Source: Bacteroides luhongzhouii
GTDB taxonomy: Bacteria > Bacteroidota > Bacteroidia > Bacteroidales > Bacteroidaceae
Direction: 5' to 3'
Assembly: GCF_009193295.2 (NCBI RefSeq)
Contig: NZ_CP059973.1
Span: 3,286,001 to 3,350,000 of the forward strand
DNA: 64,000 nucleotides
This document shows, one piece after another, positions 53,731-61,869 of this stretch. The notes beneath the pieces were generated by a model. That model was not told the origin of the DNA. It did not search any database and saw only the letters and a list, made by a program, of their open reading frames with translations. The stretch's first letter is position 1, and each line of letters opens with the position of its first letter. The translations under genes were made by a program, and so were the position numbers.

Positions 53731-55533
53731 ATGATAAATAGAAAATTAGTTGTTTTTGTGAGCTTTTGTATTCTGAGCATTAGTTCATTTGCTCAGACCA
53801 GATTAGACAGTATTCGCAATAAACTGTTTGCTCCTGAAAACAAGAATGTATTAGTAGCTTCTCATAGAGGTGATTGGCGAAATGCTTGCGAGAATTCCAT
53901 AGAGGCAATAGAGAATGCAGTAAAAATGGGGGTAGACATTGTAGAAGTTGATTTGGCAAGAACGAAAGATGGACACTTGATATTAATGCATGATTCTAAG
54001 TTGGACCGGACAACGACCGGCAAAGGACTGGTTGCAGATCATACGCTGGCAGAAATTAAAGCACTTCAATTGCGAAATGGTTGTCATATAAAAACTATTT
54101 ATAAAGTACCGACTTTAGAAGAGGCACTACTGTTTGCTAAAGGTAGAGTGATGCTTAATTTGGACAAAGCTTTTGATTATTTTGATCAGGTTTATACCCT
54201 ATTGGAGAAGACAGGAACGACCGATATGGTAATAATGAAAAGCGATGTTCCGGCAGATTATGTGAAAAAGAACTATGGGAAATATCTAAAAAAGGTCGTC
54301 TTTATGCCAAAGATTAATTTGGACGATAAAAATGCAATGCAGCGTTTGGATGACTATTTACAAATAATAAATCCTGTGGCGGTAGAGTTCAAATTTGCAT
54401 CTGATTTGAACAGATTACCCTATGAAGTAAAAAATGCGATGAAAGGGCGAGCACGAATTTGGTATAATACTTTGTGGAATACCCATGCAGGCGGTCACGA
54501 TGATGATTGCTCTTTAGTTGATCCGGATGAAGGTTATGGCTATTTGATAGATTCGCTCGGGGCTTCCATATTGCAAACAGACAGACCTGCATATTTAATA
54601 AATTATTTGAAAAAGAAAGAATTGAAAAAGAAATGGGAATGTATTGAAAATTGGGATTACCTTTCCGTAGAGAATGAATGGACAATGCAAACAAGTCCTA
54701 ATTTTGATGTAGAAGAAGTATTCTTGAAAGGTAAGCATACTCCCGCTACAAATGAAGATGGGATAATTGTAACTCCCTATTTTGCAGCAGTCATTGATGG
54801 CGCTACGGCAAAATCGGAATTGGAGATTGATGGAAAAAAAACGGGGCGTATAGCGATGGAACTGGTCATTGAGGCGATACGCGATTTCCCTAAAGATATT
54901 GATGCGAATGAAGCTCTGAAAAGGATAACAGAGAAAATACATTCTTTTTATGTTCAGCATCGTTTATTGGAAGAGTTGAAGAAAACACCTGGTAGTCGTT
55001 TAACTGCCAATGGAGTGATTTATAGTTATGAAAAGAATGAAATATGGCAGATCGGGGACTGTCAGTGTCTTTTTGGTAATACTTACTCTTCAAATGAAAA
55101 GGAAATTGACGCTATAATGGCTAATGCGCGTGCGGTAGTAAATGAAATAGCTTTGTTAAACGGTGCTACGCCGGATGATTTATTGAACAATGATCCAGGT
55201 CGTAATTTTATTTATCGTTTTCTCCAGCAGCAGGCTATACTTCAAAACAATCCTGATAAAAATCAACCGTATTCTTTTCCGGTTTTTGATGGTTTTCCCA
55301 TTAATATGCATCAGGTACGTATTTTCTCCATAGGAAATCATACACAGATAGTCTTATCGTCTGATGGCTATCCTTGTTTGTTCCCGACTTTGAGGGAATC
55401 GGAATGTTATTTGATGGATATTTTGGAGAATGATCCTCTTTGTATGCGCCAATATAAAAGTACTAAAGGTATAAAGAAGGGAAATTACTCCTTTGACGAT
55501 AGAGCTTATTTAAAAATCAGAATCAATAGATAA
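53731..55533 (+). CDS. Exported GDPD - PP2C-like phosphatase fusion protein
   Basis: This 600-residue exported protein (signal peptide to about 22, SISSFAQ) is one intact frame. Residues 30-295 are a glycerophosphodiester phosphodiesterase with H45-R46 (SHRGDW), E72 and D74 (VEVDLARTKDG), H87 (LMHDSK) and the GGHDDD loop at 254-259. Residues about 310-600 resemble a PP2C-type metal-dependent phosphatase: AAVIDGATAKS (D356), GRIAMELVIEAI, IGDCQ (D443), VLSSDGYP (D545) and the terminal FDDRAYL (D589 and D590). Its locus neighbours are a second GDPD and an organophosphate transporter. A PP2C-like domain exported and fused to GDPD is unusual. It may remove phosphate from the GDPD product or from another phosphomonoester. 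Whether it is active is unknown. Confidence 0.85.
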   Translation: MINRKLVVFVSFCILSISSFAQTRLDSIRNKLFAPENKNVLVASHRGDWRNACENSIEAIENAVKMGVDIVEVDLARTKDGHLILMHDSKLDRTTTGKGLVADHTLAEIKALQLRNGCHIKTIYKVPTLEEALLFAKGRVMLNLDKAFDYFDQVYTLLEKTGTTDMVIMKSDVPADYVKKNYGKYLKKVVFMPKINLDDKNAMQRLDDYLQIINPVAVEFKFASDLNRLPYEVKNAMKGRARIWYNTLWNTHAGGHDDDCSLVDPDEGYGYLIDSLGASILQTDRPAYLINYLKKKELKKKWECIENWDYLSVENEWTMQTSPNFDVEEVFLKGKHTPATNEDGIIVTPYFAAVIDGATAKSELEIDGKKTGRIAMELVIEAIRDFPKDIDANEALKRITEKIHSFYVQHRLLEELKKTPGSRLTANGVIYSYEKNEIWQIGDCQCLFGNTYSSNEKEIDAIMANARAVVNEIALLNGATPDDLLNNDPGRNFIYRFLQQQAILQNNPDKNQPYSFPVFDGFPINMHQVRIFSIGNHTQIVLSSDGYPCLFPTLRESECYLMDILENDPLCMRQYKSTKGIKKGNYSFDDRAYLKIRINR

Positions 55534-55548
55534 AAATACTGAAACAAT

Positions 55549-56442
55549 ATGAGAAAGTTATTCATTTTTAGTTTGTTGCTCATTACTATTTCGGGGATAA
55601 ATGCTCAGAATAGAAAGTTACGTGCGAATTTGTTAGATAAAAATAATCATTCGGTGATGGTGGTTTCTCATCGTGGTGATTGGAGAAATGCACCGGAAAA
55701 TTCTTTGCAAGCAATACAAAATTGTATTGATATGGGAGTTGATATGGTCGAAGTTGACTTGAAGAAAACGAAAGACGGACATCTCATTGTGATGCATGAT
55801 CAAACAATTGATCGCACAACAACAGGAAAAGGGAAACCGGAAAATTACACTTTGGAAGAATTGCGGCGTTTTCGTCTAAAAAATGGAGCAGCTCACAAGA
55901 CTACTCATCTTATTCCTACTTTAGAAGAAGTCATGTTATTATGTAAGGGCAAAATATTAGTCAATATTGATAAAGGGTATGATTATTTTAAAGAGGCTTA
56001 TTGTATTCTGGAAAAAACAGGAACGGTTGACCAATGTGTTATCAAAGCTGGACTTCCTTATGAACAAGTAAAAGTGGAGAACGGGGAAGTATTGGATAAA
56101 GTGATTTTTATGCCAGTGATAAATTTAAATAAGGAAGATGCTGAAAAAATAATAGACAGTTATCAGAAACATTTGAAACCGATAGCTTATGAATTAGTCT
56201 TTGATAATGATGAAAAAGAGACTCTTCGATTGATTCAGAAAGTGCGTGATAGTGGCGCAAGGCTTTTTGTTAATTCTTTGTGGCCTAAACTATGTGGCGG
56301 CCATGATGACGACCGTGCAGTAGAACTTCATCAGCCGGATGAAAGTTGGGGGTGGATAATTGACCAGGGAGCCAAGCTAATTCAAACAGACCGTCCAGCC
56401 TTATTATTGGAGTATCTACGTAAAAAGAAACTTCACGACTAA
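55549..56442 (+). CDS. Exported glycerophosphodiester phosphodiesterase, locus 4
   Basis: This 297-residue GDPD has a signal peptide (MRKLFIFSLLLITISGINAQ), so it is probably periplasmic. Key residues are H41-R42 (SHRGDWRNAPENS), E68 and D70 (VEVDLKKTKDG), H83 (VMHDQTIDRTTTGKG) and a GGHDDD loop at 250-255. It lies 15 bases after the fusion gene and 13 before the transporter gene, so one polycistronic message is expected. It closely resembles the N-terminal half of the fusion protein and the locus 3 enzyme. Confidence 0.93.
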   Translation: MRKLFIFSLLLITISGINAQNRKLRANLLDKNNHSVMVVSHRGDWRNAPENSLQAIQNCIDMGVDMVEVDLKKTKDGHLIVMHDQTIDRTTTGKGKPENYTLEELRRFRLKNGAAHKTTHLIPTLEEVMLLCKGKILVNIDKGYDYFKEAYCILEKTGTVDQCVIKAGLPYEQVKVENGEVLDKVIFMPVINLNKEDAEKIIDSYQKHLKPIAYELVFDNDEKETLRLIQKVRDSGARLFVNSLWPKLCGGHDDDRAVELHQPDESWGWIIDQGAKLIQTDRPALLLEYLRKKKLHD

Positions 56443-56455
56443 ACGCACTTCCTTC

Positions 56456-57811
56456 ATGTTGAAACAACTAATCAATTTTTACAAGGTCTCGGTGAAGAGA
56501 CCTTGTAACGGAGAAGCTTTGTCTTCATCCGATGCCCGCCGTTTGAAGTTTCTGAAATGGTCTACCTTCCTTTCTGCGACTTTTGGTTACGGTATGTATT
56601 ATGTGTGCCGTCTTAGTCTGAATGTTGTAAAGAAACCTATTGTAGATGAAGGCATTTTTTCGGAAACAGAGTTAGGCATCATAGGTTCCGTATTGTTCTT
56701 CACCTATGCGATCGGGAAATTCACGAACGGTTTCCTTGCCGACCGTAGCAATATCAACCGTTTTATGACTACCGGTTTATTGGTAACCGCTTTGGTTAAC
56801 CTCTGTCTCGGTTTTACTAATTCTTTTATCCTGTTCGCTATCCTTTGGGGGATTAGCGGCTGGTTTCAGTCTATGGGAGCAGCATCCTGTGTAGTAGGGC
56901 TTTCCCGTTGGTTTACGGACAAAGAGCGTGGTTCATACTATGGCTTTTGGTCTGCGAGCCATAATATCGGCGAAGCGTTGACTTTTCTGATAATAGCCTC
57001 AATTGTCAGCGTGTTGGGTTGGCGGTATGGTTTCTTTGGAGCCGGTATAGTGGGATTGATAGGAGCGTTGATTGTCTGGAAGTTCTTCCATGATACTCCC
57101 GAAAGCATGGGGTTCCCTTCGGTGAATGTTCCCAAAAAGAAAAAAGAAATGAGTGAAACAGAAATGGCTGATTTTAATAAGGCACAGCGTCAGGTATTAC
57201 TGATGCCTGCCATTTGGATACTGGCTCTTTCGAGTGCTTTTATGTATATCAGCCGCTACGCTATCAATAGTTGGGGTGTTTTTTATTTGGAAGCCCAAAA
57301 GGGTTACTCCACATTGGATGCCAGTTTTATCATTTCTATTTGTCCGGTCTGTGGCATAATCGGTACTATGTTTTCCGGTGTTATTTCTGATAAGTTATTT
57401 GGTGGACGTCGCAATGTTCCTGCGTTAATTTTCGGATTGATGAATGTGTTTGCTCTCTGTTTGTTTCTCTTAGTTCCGGGAGCTCATTTTTGGATAGACG
57501 TGTTGGCAATGGTACTTTTCGGTTTAGGTATCGGAGTTTTGATCTGTTTTCTGGGTGGTTTGATGGCAGTGGATATTGCTCCCCGTAATGCTTCGGGTGC
57601 TGCATTGGGAGTAGTAGGTATTGCCAGCTACATCGGAGCCGGATTGCAGGACGTGATGAGCGGTATTCTGATAGAAGGGCAAAAGACTGTTCAGAATGGA
57701 GTAGATGTTTATGACTTCACGTATATCAATTGGTTTTGGATTGGTGCTGCTTTGCTTTCGGTGTTGTTTGCTTTGCTGGTATGGAATGCAAAATCAAAAG
57801 AAGTGGATTAA
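56456..57811 (+). CDS. MFS transporter, organophosphate:phosphate antiporter type (GlpT/UhpT-like), locus 4
   Basis: This 451-residue inner-membrane transporter is the paralogue of 43774-45129, with the same length and family segments (YYVCRLSLNVVKKPIVDEG, FTYAIGKFTNGFLADR, GWFQSMGAASCVVGLSRW). It would import the organophosphate released by the GDPDs in exchange for phosphate. From base 57458 to its end it is almost identical to the locus 3 gene, giving identical proteins over the last 117 residues, while the first two thirds differ much more. The downstream flank and terminator are also shared in part. Confidence 0.92.
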   Translation: MLKQLINFYKVSVKRPCNGEALSSSDARRLKFLKWSTFLSATFGYGMYYVCRLSLNVVKKPIVDEGIFSETELGIIGSVLFFTYAIGKFTNGFLADRSNINRFMTTGLLVTALVNLCLGFTNSFILFAILWGISGWFQSMGAASCVVGLSRWFTDKERGSYYGFWSASHNIGEALTFLIIASIVSVLGWRYGFFGAGIVGLIGALIVWKFFHDTPESMGFPSVNVPKKKKEMSETEMADFNKAQRQVLLMPAIWILALSSAFMYISRYAINSWGVFYLEAQKGYSTLDASFIISICPVCGIIGTMFSGVISDKLFGGRRNVPALIFGLMNVFALCLFLLVPGAHFWIDVLAMVLFGLGIGVLICFLGGLMAVDIAPRNASGAALGVVGIASYIGAGLQDVMSGILIEGQKTVQNGVDVYDFTYINWFWIGAALLSVLFALLVWNAKSKEVD

Positions 57812-57862
57812 AGTGAGTACATTAGGTTAGAATATAAGTCTTTGTTTTCAAGGTATTAGACA

Positions 57863-57913
57863 CCATTCCGGGAAGTAAGTAATGATTGCTTATCTTTCTG
57901 GAATGGCTTTTTT
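57863..57913 (+). terminator. Intrinsic terminator ending locus 4
   Basis: CCATTCCGGGAAGTAAG (57863-57879) pairs imperfectly with 57889-57906, then six T residues. It is of the same family as the terminators at 35334 and 45209. Confidence 0.85.
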
Positions 57914-57937
57914 ATAATCAATTAAATAAAAAGTTTT

Positions 57938-58326
57938 ATGGAAAATTCATTGAATGATGAATTATTGTGTTCATTGAAAGATGAACTTCGTGAAGTAACC
58001 GCACAAATCAATGTGCATAGTGAAAAATTAATGGATCTGCTCGACCAAAAAAAAGAATCGTCGGTCAACTGACTCGAGAGGTGTCGCATCTCACGCCTGT
58101 CATCATCGAGTATCGGGGAAATCCGAAGCAATATGTCTCTGTTGTGCTCGATGCCATCAATCTGGGTAGGTTGACGTATGACGGAGTAGCAAATTGCGAA
58201 CAGACTTTTCGTGCGTTAGCAAGCGTTGTAGATGTGATAAGCCCTAAGAATGGGAAAACGCTTAGTGTAGAGACGCTGGTGTCTTATGAGAAGAAAAAGC
58301 GTGCCGGAGAATTTGAGGAAAAATAA
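57938..58326 (+). pseudogene. Small conserved gene split by a -1 shift at an A8 run (or programmed frameshift)
   Basis: From ATG 57938 the frame reads MENSLNDELLCSLKDELREV onward to DLLDQKK and stops at 58072. The -1 frame continues smoothly from the A8 run (58047-58054): RIVGQLTREVSHLTPVIIEY, then GNPKQYVSVVLDAINLGRLT, to the stop at 58326. Joined, they give about 129 residues. The joint lies exactly on A-AAA-AAA-G, a slippery heptamer type, so it could be a real pseudogene, a phase-variable tract, programmed -1 frameshifting or a sequence error. I do not recognise the family; there is no signal peptide or membrane helix. Confidence 0.6.
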
Positions 58327-58343
58327 TATAAAATAAAAAGATG

Positions 58344-58378
58344 ATTGTTGTATAGTTGAACAACAATTCGTATATTTG
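58344..58378 (+). promoter_or_regulatory. higBA promoter and operator
   Basis: An 8-bp perfect inverted repeat, ATTGTTGT (58344-58351) and ACAACAAT (58360-58367), spans the spacer of a promoter whose -7 box is TATATTTG (58371-58378) and whose TTG is at 58348-58350. Autorepression by the HigA-type antitoxin is the likely role. Confidence 0.6.
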
Positions 58379-58382
58379 CAGT

Positions 58383-58717
58383 ATGAAAAGAGAAATAATA
58401 GCGCATATAAAGGATATTTCAAAGAGTTCTTTGATAGTCTGGATACTGGCACCCAAGATAAGATATTATATGTGTTAATGCTATTGCAAACGCAGGACAG
58501 AATACCTTTGAAGTTTATGAAGTTGATAGAAGAAGGACTTTATGAACTTCGTATTGAGTACCAGAGTAATATATATAGAATATTCTTTTGTTTCGATGAA
58601 GGACGTATTGTGATACTCTTTAACGGATTCCAAAAGAAAACAGAAAAGACCCCAAAGAAAGAAATTGAAAAAGCAAAGATATTAAGAAAGGAGTATTATG
58701 GAAGCAAAAACAAATGA
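58383..58717 (+). pseudogene. HigB/RelE-type toxin with start out of frame
   Basis: The body is a phage-derived Gp49-like (HigB) RNA-cleaving toxin: YFKEFFDSLDTGTQDKI, LQTQDRIPLKFMKLIEEGLY, ELRIEYQSNIYRIFFCFDEG, RIVILFNGFQKKTEKTP. The natural start would be ATG 58383 (MKREIIA), but a GCGC at about 58402 in place of GC puts it two bases out of frame with the body. The only upstream in-frame start is TTG 58376, which lies inside the -7 box and so upstream of transcription. The toxin is therefore probably silent, unless an internal start or frameshift restores it. The 3' end overlaps the antitoxin gene by 20 bases, typical of an operon. Confidence 0.6.
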
Positions 58718-59003
58718 GGAATTCTTTAACGTCAGCGCATTAATAGATGAGCGTTTTGGTAAGGAAGGAACTGTTACTCGTGCGGAAGCAGAAGAAAAAG
58801 CGTATGCTTTCTACACCGGGCAAATTATCGAAGACGCAAGGAAAAAGGCTAAGATTACTCAAGCAGAGTTAGCCCGGCGTATCGGTTCCGACCGTTCTTA
58901 TATTTCAAGAGTGGAAAGTGGTCAGACAGAACCTAAGGTTTCTACCTTCTATCGCATCATGAATGCGTTAGGTTGTAGGATCGAATTTTCGATGTCTTTA
59001 TAA
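58698..59003 (+). CDS. HigA-type antitoxin, XRE-family helix-turn-helix protein
   Basis: This 101-residue antitoxin has an N-terminal extension (FFNVSALIDERFGKEGTVTR) and a C-terminal XRE helix-turn-helix (ARKKAKITQAELARRIGSDR, then SYISRVESGQTEPKVSTFYR). In HigBA systems it neutralises the toxin and represses the operon. The start at 58698 has a good ribosome-binding site (AAGGAG, 58688-58693) and overlaps the toxin gene. Even with an inactive toxin it could still repress its own promoter at 58344. Confidence 0.9.
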   Translation: MEAKTNEEFFNVSALIDERFGKEGTVTRAEAEEKAYAFYTGQIIEDARKKAKITQAELARRIGSDRSYISRVESGQTEPKVSTFYRIMNALGCRIEFSMSL

Positions 59004-59022
59004 GAAGCGATTAAAAAAACAT

Positions 59023-59076
59023 GGTGGGAAATTTGAAAAAGATAACTGTCTTTTTCAAATTTCCCACCGTTTTTTT
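59023..59076 (+). terminator. Very strong terminator after the toxin-antitoxin pair
   Basis: A 20-bp perfect stem (59023-59042 with 59049-59068) and a six-base loop, followed by seven T residues. Confidence 0.92.
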
Positions 59077-59090
59077 GAGGAAGAAAAAGG

Positions 59091-59218
59091 AAAAGGTGAG
59101 GGTAGGTGAGGGTCAATTTCTAACATTCGTATTTTTTTTTAGAAGAAAATAGAAGAATAGAAATAAGAAATATAAAAATGAAAAGTTGCAAAAGTACCCT
59201 CACCAACCCTCACCTTTT
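59091..59218. repeat. Four 9-bp repeats in two inverted pairs around an A+T-rich core (candidate origin)
   Basis: GGTGAGGGT occurs at 59095-59103 and 59105-59113, and its complement ACCCTCACC at 59196-59204 and 59206-59214. The 23-base arms (59091-59113 and 59196-59218) are complementary with one mismatch. The 82-base core is strongly A+T-rich and contains nine consecutive T residues. It abuts the 3' end of the primase gene. It could be an initiator-binding origin or a large transcript hairpin. Confidence 0.85.
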
Positions 59219-59240
59219 TGCGTGCGAAGGAGATGAAATC

Positions 59241-61358
59241 TTATTCATATAGCCTGTTTGATTTCACCTGTTCCGTATCAATAATGAATACAGTGTATCT
59301 TCTCCCGTTTTTTCCCTTATGAAATTCGAAGCCGTGTTTGGACATCACTTTTCCCAGTTGGGCTTTGGTTCCGTGAGAATATTGATACCCCGTCCGTTCG
59401 CGAATCAATTCCGCAATTTCAGTGACCGTCAGATAATGCACCTTTTCGAAACGTTCCGGTTTGCGGATATGTGTCAACACCAGTTCTTCTTCCGGTGAGT
59501 GGAAAATGAAATCCTCGTTGTTCTCTTCAATCCGTGAGTTTTCCGACTGGGTGAACCAATACTGATACCCCGGCTTGTTGAGCAGATACTTGATTTGTGC
59601 ATACAACTGCGCGTAGTTTATTTTGATAAACTCCATCGAGTCGACATGAAAGCAGAGAAAACGGCGGTTACCTGTGGTGTCGTGAAGCACTTCCTGGTAA
59701 TTGCATGTGCCGGCAAAAGAAGCCGTGTGAGGAAAGTTCTGCGAACGCCGCGCGTATGGCAGGCGGATGCTGATTACTTTGCGGGTAACCAAATCCTTGA
59801 AGATATTCAGTTCCCGTCCGCTCATCCCTTCAAACTCATCCAGATTGATAAGCATTGCTTGCGCTATTTTGGCCAGATCATCCTTGTTGCTCGGGTTGAT
59901 AAGACCGGTAGAAAGATAGGCGCGCAATTCGGGCGGCAGCAGGTTGTTGATAAACGTAGTCTTTCCGATGTTCTGTATTTCGCTGCAAAGCAACAAAACA
60001 GTGTGGTTCACCACATCGTCTTGTGTGGCGGCAGCGCACATTCCCACCAGATAACGTTCCAGACATTCTACCCAAAATTTCTGGTGACTAGTATGCACGC
60101 TGTTGGCAAGGATACCGATATAATCCGTTCCGTCCCATTCAGGCAGCGAGTCTAAATACTCGCGAATAGGATGGTAGGTGATGCTGAAGTCGGAGTAGAT
60201 CAGATTCTGAATCGTCTTGACGGTGCACGAATAGCCTAGTTCGTTCATCTCCATCCAAATGCTGTTTTCCATCATTTCGTCGAGAATATGGAAAGGTTCC
60301 GGTTGCTCCGTGTCCGTTTTCCTTCTGCGATATTCCATGATATGAAGCACTTCGTTGTAGCGTGTATCATAATTTTCTTTGATATGTTGCTCAATCTGTA
60401 ACATTCGCTTCTGCGTACTATTCAGCTTGCGGGTGTCGAATTCCTCGTTGTGTCCGTAAGCACTCCCGATCAGTGCGTCCATTTCATCCGCGGGAAGATC
60501 TGTGAACTGGCTCTTGATAAAAGCTGCCGCCTCTTCCTGGGGGACGCCGTAGCGATTGTACATACAAGCCAGGCAATGCAGGTAGTTGTTCCGGTTGCCG
60601 GTGACGTACTTTTCGGATTTATTGTGATAATAGTTCAGAGTCACCATTAAGGAAGCGTGCGAGGAATGGTAGTTGAGTGCCACTTGTTCGGTGAGGGGAT
60701 TGTTGTCTGGTGCTGTCGTCTTTTTCTTTTTGCCGGATGCCCTTTTCTTCTTTTGAGACTTGAAGAACATCGGTGGCTGTTCCACGATGACAGCTGTGGC
60801 ATCGGGATTGAAATAAATATCCGGATCGTAAGAGAACAGGCAAGTGCGGCTGACATCCTGCCCGGAAGTGTCGACCTCAACTCCGCAGAGCTGGGCATAA
60901 AAGGAAGCGATTTTGTGATAAGCGGCATGATGGAAATCTTCAATTTCCTGAATCGTTTCGGGCAATGTCCCGTCCGTCCGGCATACACGTACCACGATTT
61001 TCAGTCCCATTCCTTTGGGACTGATGAAGGCGATGCGGGTGTGGGCACACTTTTTTGCCAGTGCGAGGATGCGTGCCAATACTTCCTGTGTCTGATGGTC
61101 GATGTCTACCACGATGTATCCCAGATACTTGACGAGAGTTGCGTTTGAACGTCCTCCCCGGTAGTTGGCTGAAAAGGTGATTTCCGGTAGTTCTATTTTC
61201 TTTTCGTTAGCTGCTTTCTCGCCTTGTTCCGCGAAGATTCGGCGCACGTCCTCCACTGTTTCCCGGTATGTGCCGTTGCTGATGGCCGATACGATTTCTT
61301 CTTCTGTCATTTCGGCTATGACGCGGTAAAAGTCTTGAAAGATGGTAAAATGATCCAT
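59241..61358 (-). CDS. BT4734-like primase with VirE/VapE-type ATPase domain
   Basis: This 705-residue replication-type protein has an N-terminal BT4734-like primase region with a metal-binding DxD (VVDIDHQ, D85 and D87) and SPKGMGLKIVVRV near 115-130. A helical PriCT-like linker with a lysine-rich stretch (KKKRASGKKKKTT) follows. The VirE/VapE-like P-loop NTPase has its Walker A in EIQNIGKTTF (G465-K466-T467) and NLDEFEGMS as a Walker B-like segment. A winged-helix-like end follows (HGTKAQLGKVMSKHGF). Such primase-helicases occur in phages, satellites and islands of Bacteroidota. Its neighbours (DUF4248, HU, amidase) form a recurring cluster. The 9-bp repeat array is 22 bases beyond its stop. 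Confidence 0.85.
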   Translation of the reverse strand: MDHFTIFQDFYRVIAEMTEEEIVSAISNGTYRETVEDVRRIFAEQGEKAANEKKIELPEITFSANYRGGRSNATLVKYLGYIVVDIDHQTQEVLARILALAKKCAHTRIAFISPKGMGLKIVVRVCRTDGTLPETIQEIEDFHHAAYHKIASFYAQLCGVEVDTSGQDVSRTCLFSYDPDIYFNPDATAVIVEQPPMFFKSQKKKRASGKKKKTTAPDNNPLTEQVALNYHSSHASLMVTLNYYHNKSEKYVTGNRNNYLHCLACMYNRYGVPQEEAAAFIKSQFTDLPADEMDALIGSAYGHNEEFDTRKLNSTQKRMLQIEQHIKENYDTRYNEVLHIMEYRRRKTDTEQPEPFHILDEMMENSIWMEMNELGYSCTVKTIQNLIYSDFSITYHPIREYLDSLPEWDGTDYIGILANSVHTSHQKFWVECLERYLVGMCAAATQDDVVNHTVLLLCSEIQNIGKTTFINNLLPPELRAYLSTGLINPSNKDDLAKIAQAMLINLDEFEGMSGRELNIFKDLVTRKVISIRLPYARRSQNFPHTASFAGTCNYQEVLHDTTGNRRFLCFHVDSMEFIKINYAQLYAQIKYLLNKPGYQYWFTQSENSRIEENNEDFIFHSPEEELVLTHIRKPERFEKVHYLTVTEIAELIRERTGYQYSHGTKAQLGKVMSKHGFEFHKGKNGRRYTVFIIDTEQVKSNRLYE

Positions 61359-61445
61359 GTTGGTTTGTTCTTTTTAATTTGCGGTTGCAAAGAAATTTGT
61401 TTGTAAAATAATAGAATGGAACTTTTCGTTTTTTCGATTAAGTTC

Positions 61446-61676
61446 CTAGGGTTCTCCCAAATAGCGTATGATCGTTGCCACCTGCCGGGGAGAGAGAAGG
61501 CGGTTGCGGGCACGATAGCCTTCTTGTTCGAGTTCTTGCAGGAGCGGAAGGTTGTAGACAATCCAACGACGTAGTATTTGTAAGGCTACTTTGAGGCATA
61601 CGTTGGGGTTGTAAAGATGAGCTAGTTCCGACTTTTTATAAGTGCGGATATGAAACGGCTGATCCGGATAATACAT
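61446..61676 (-). CDS. DUF4248-family small protein
   Basis: This 76-residue basic protein resembles the DUF4248 family of Bacteroides: FHIRTYKKSELAHLYNPNVC and LQILRRWIVYNLPLLQELEQ, ending RNRLLSPRQVATIIRYLGEP. The family commonly sits next to the BT4734-type primase. The C-terminal part has the look of a small helix-turn-helix, but function is unknown. It starts on the minus strand at 61676 and is 87 bases from the primase start, so the two are probably co-transcribed. Confidence 0.78.
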   Translation of the reverse strand: MYYPDQPFHIRTYKKSELAHLYNPNVCLKVALQILRRWIVYNLPLLQELEQEGYRARNRLLSPRQVATIIRYLGEP

Positions 61677-61869
61677 GATGAATGATGTTTGGTTTATGCT
61701 ATAAAGTTACTGAAAATTAATGATTTATTAAAAGAATAACGTCATTATTATTCATAGAATATCAGGAGACTTCGTTGGGGAATCCGGAGGGTGAAAAATG
61801 TGTTATCTTTATGTCGTTAACAAATAGGGAACGCGTTCGAAATGTGTGAAATCTTAAAATTATTTTATT

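Noticed and set aside
59091..59218. Terminal inverted repeats of an insertion sequence
   Set aside because: The arms enclose only 82 non-coding A+T-rich bases, no transposase is near and no target duplication is evident.
59595..60155. Open frame of 186 codons opposite the primase gene
   Set aside because: The sense strand carries an intact primase/ATPase with clear motifs; the antisense product has no family features.
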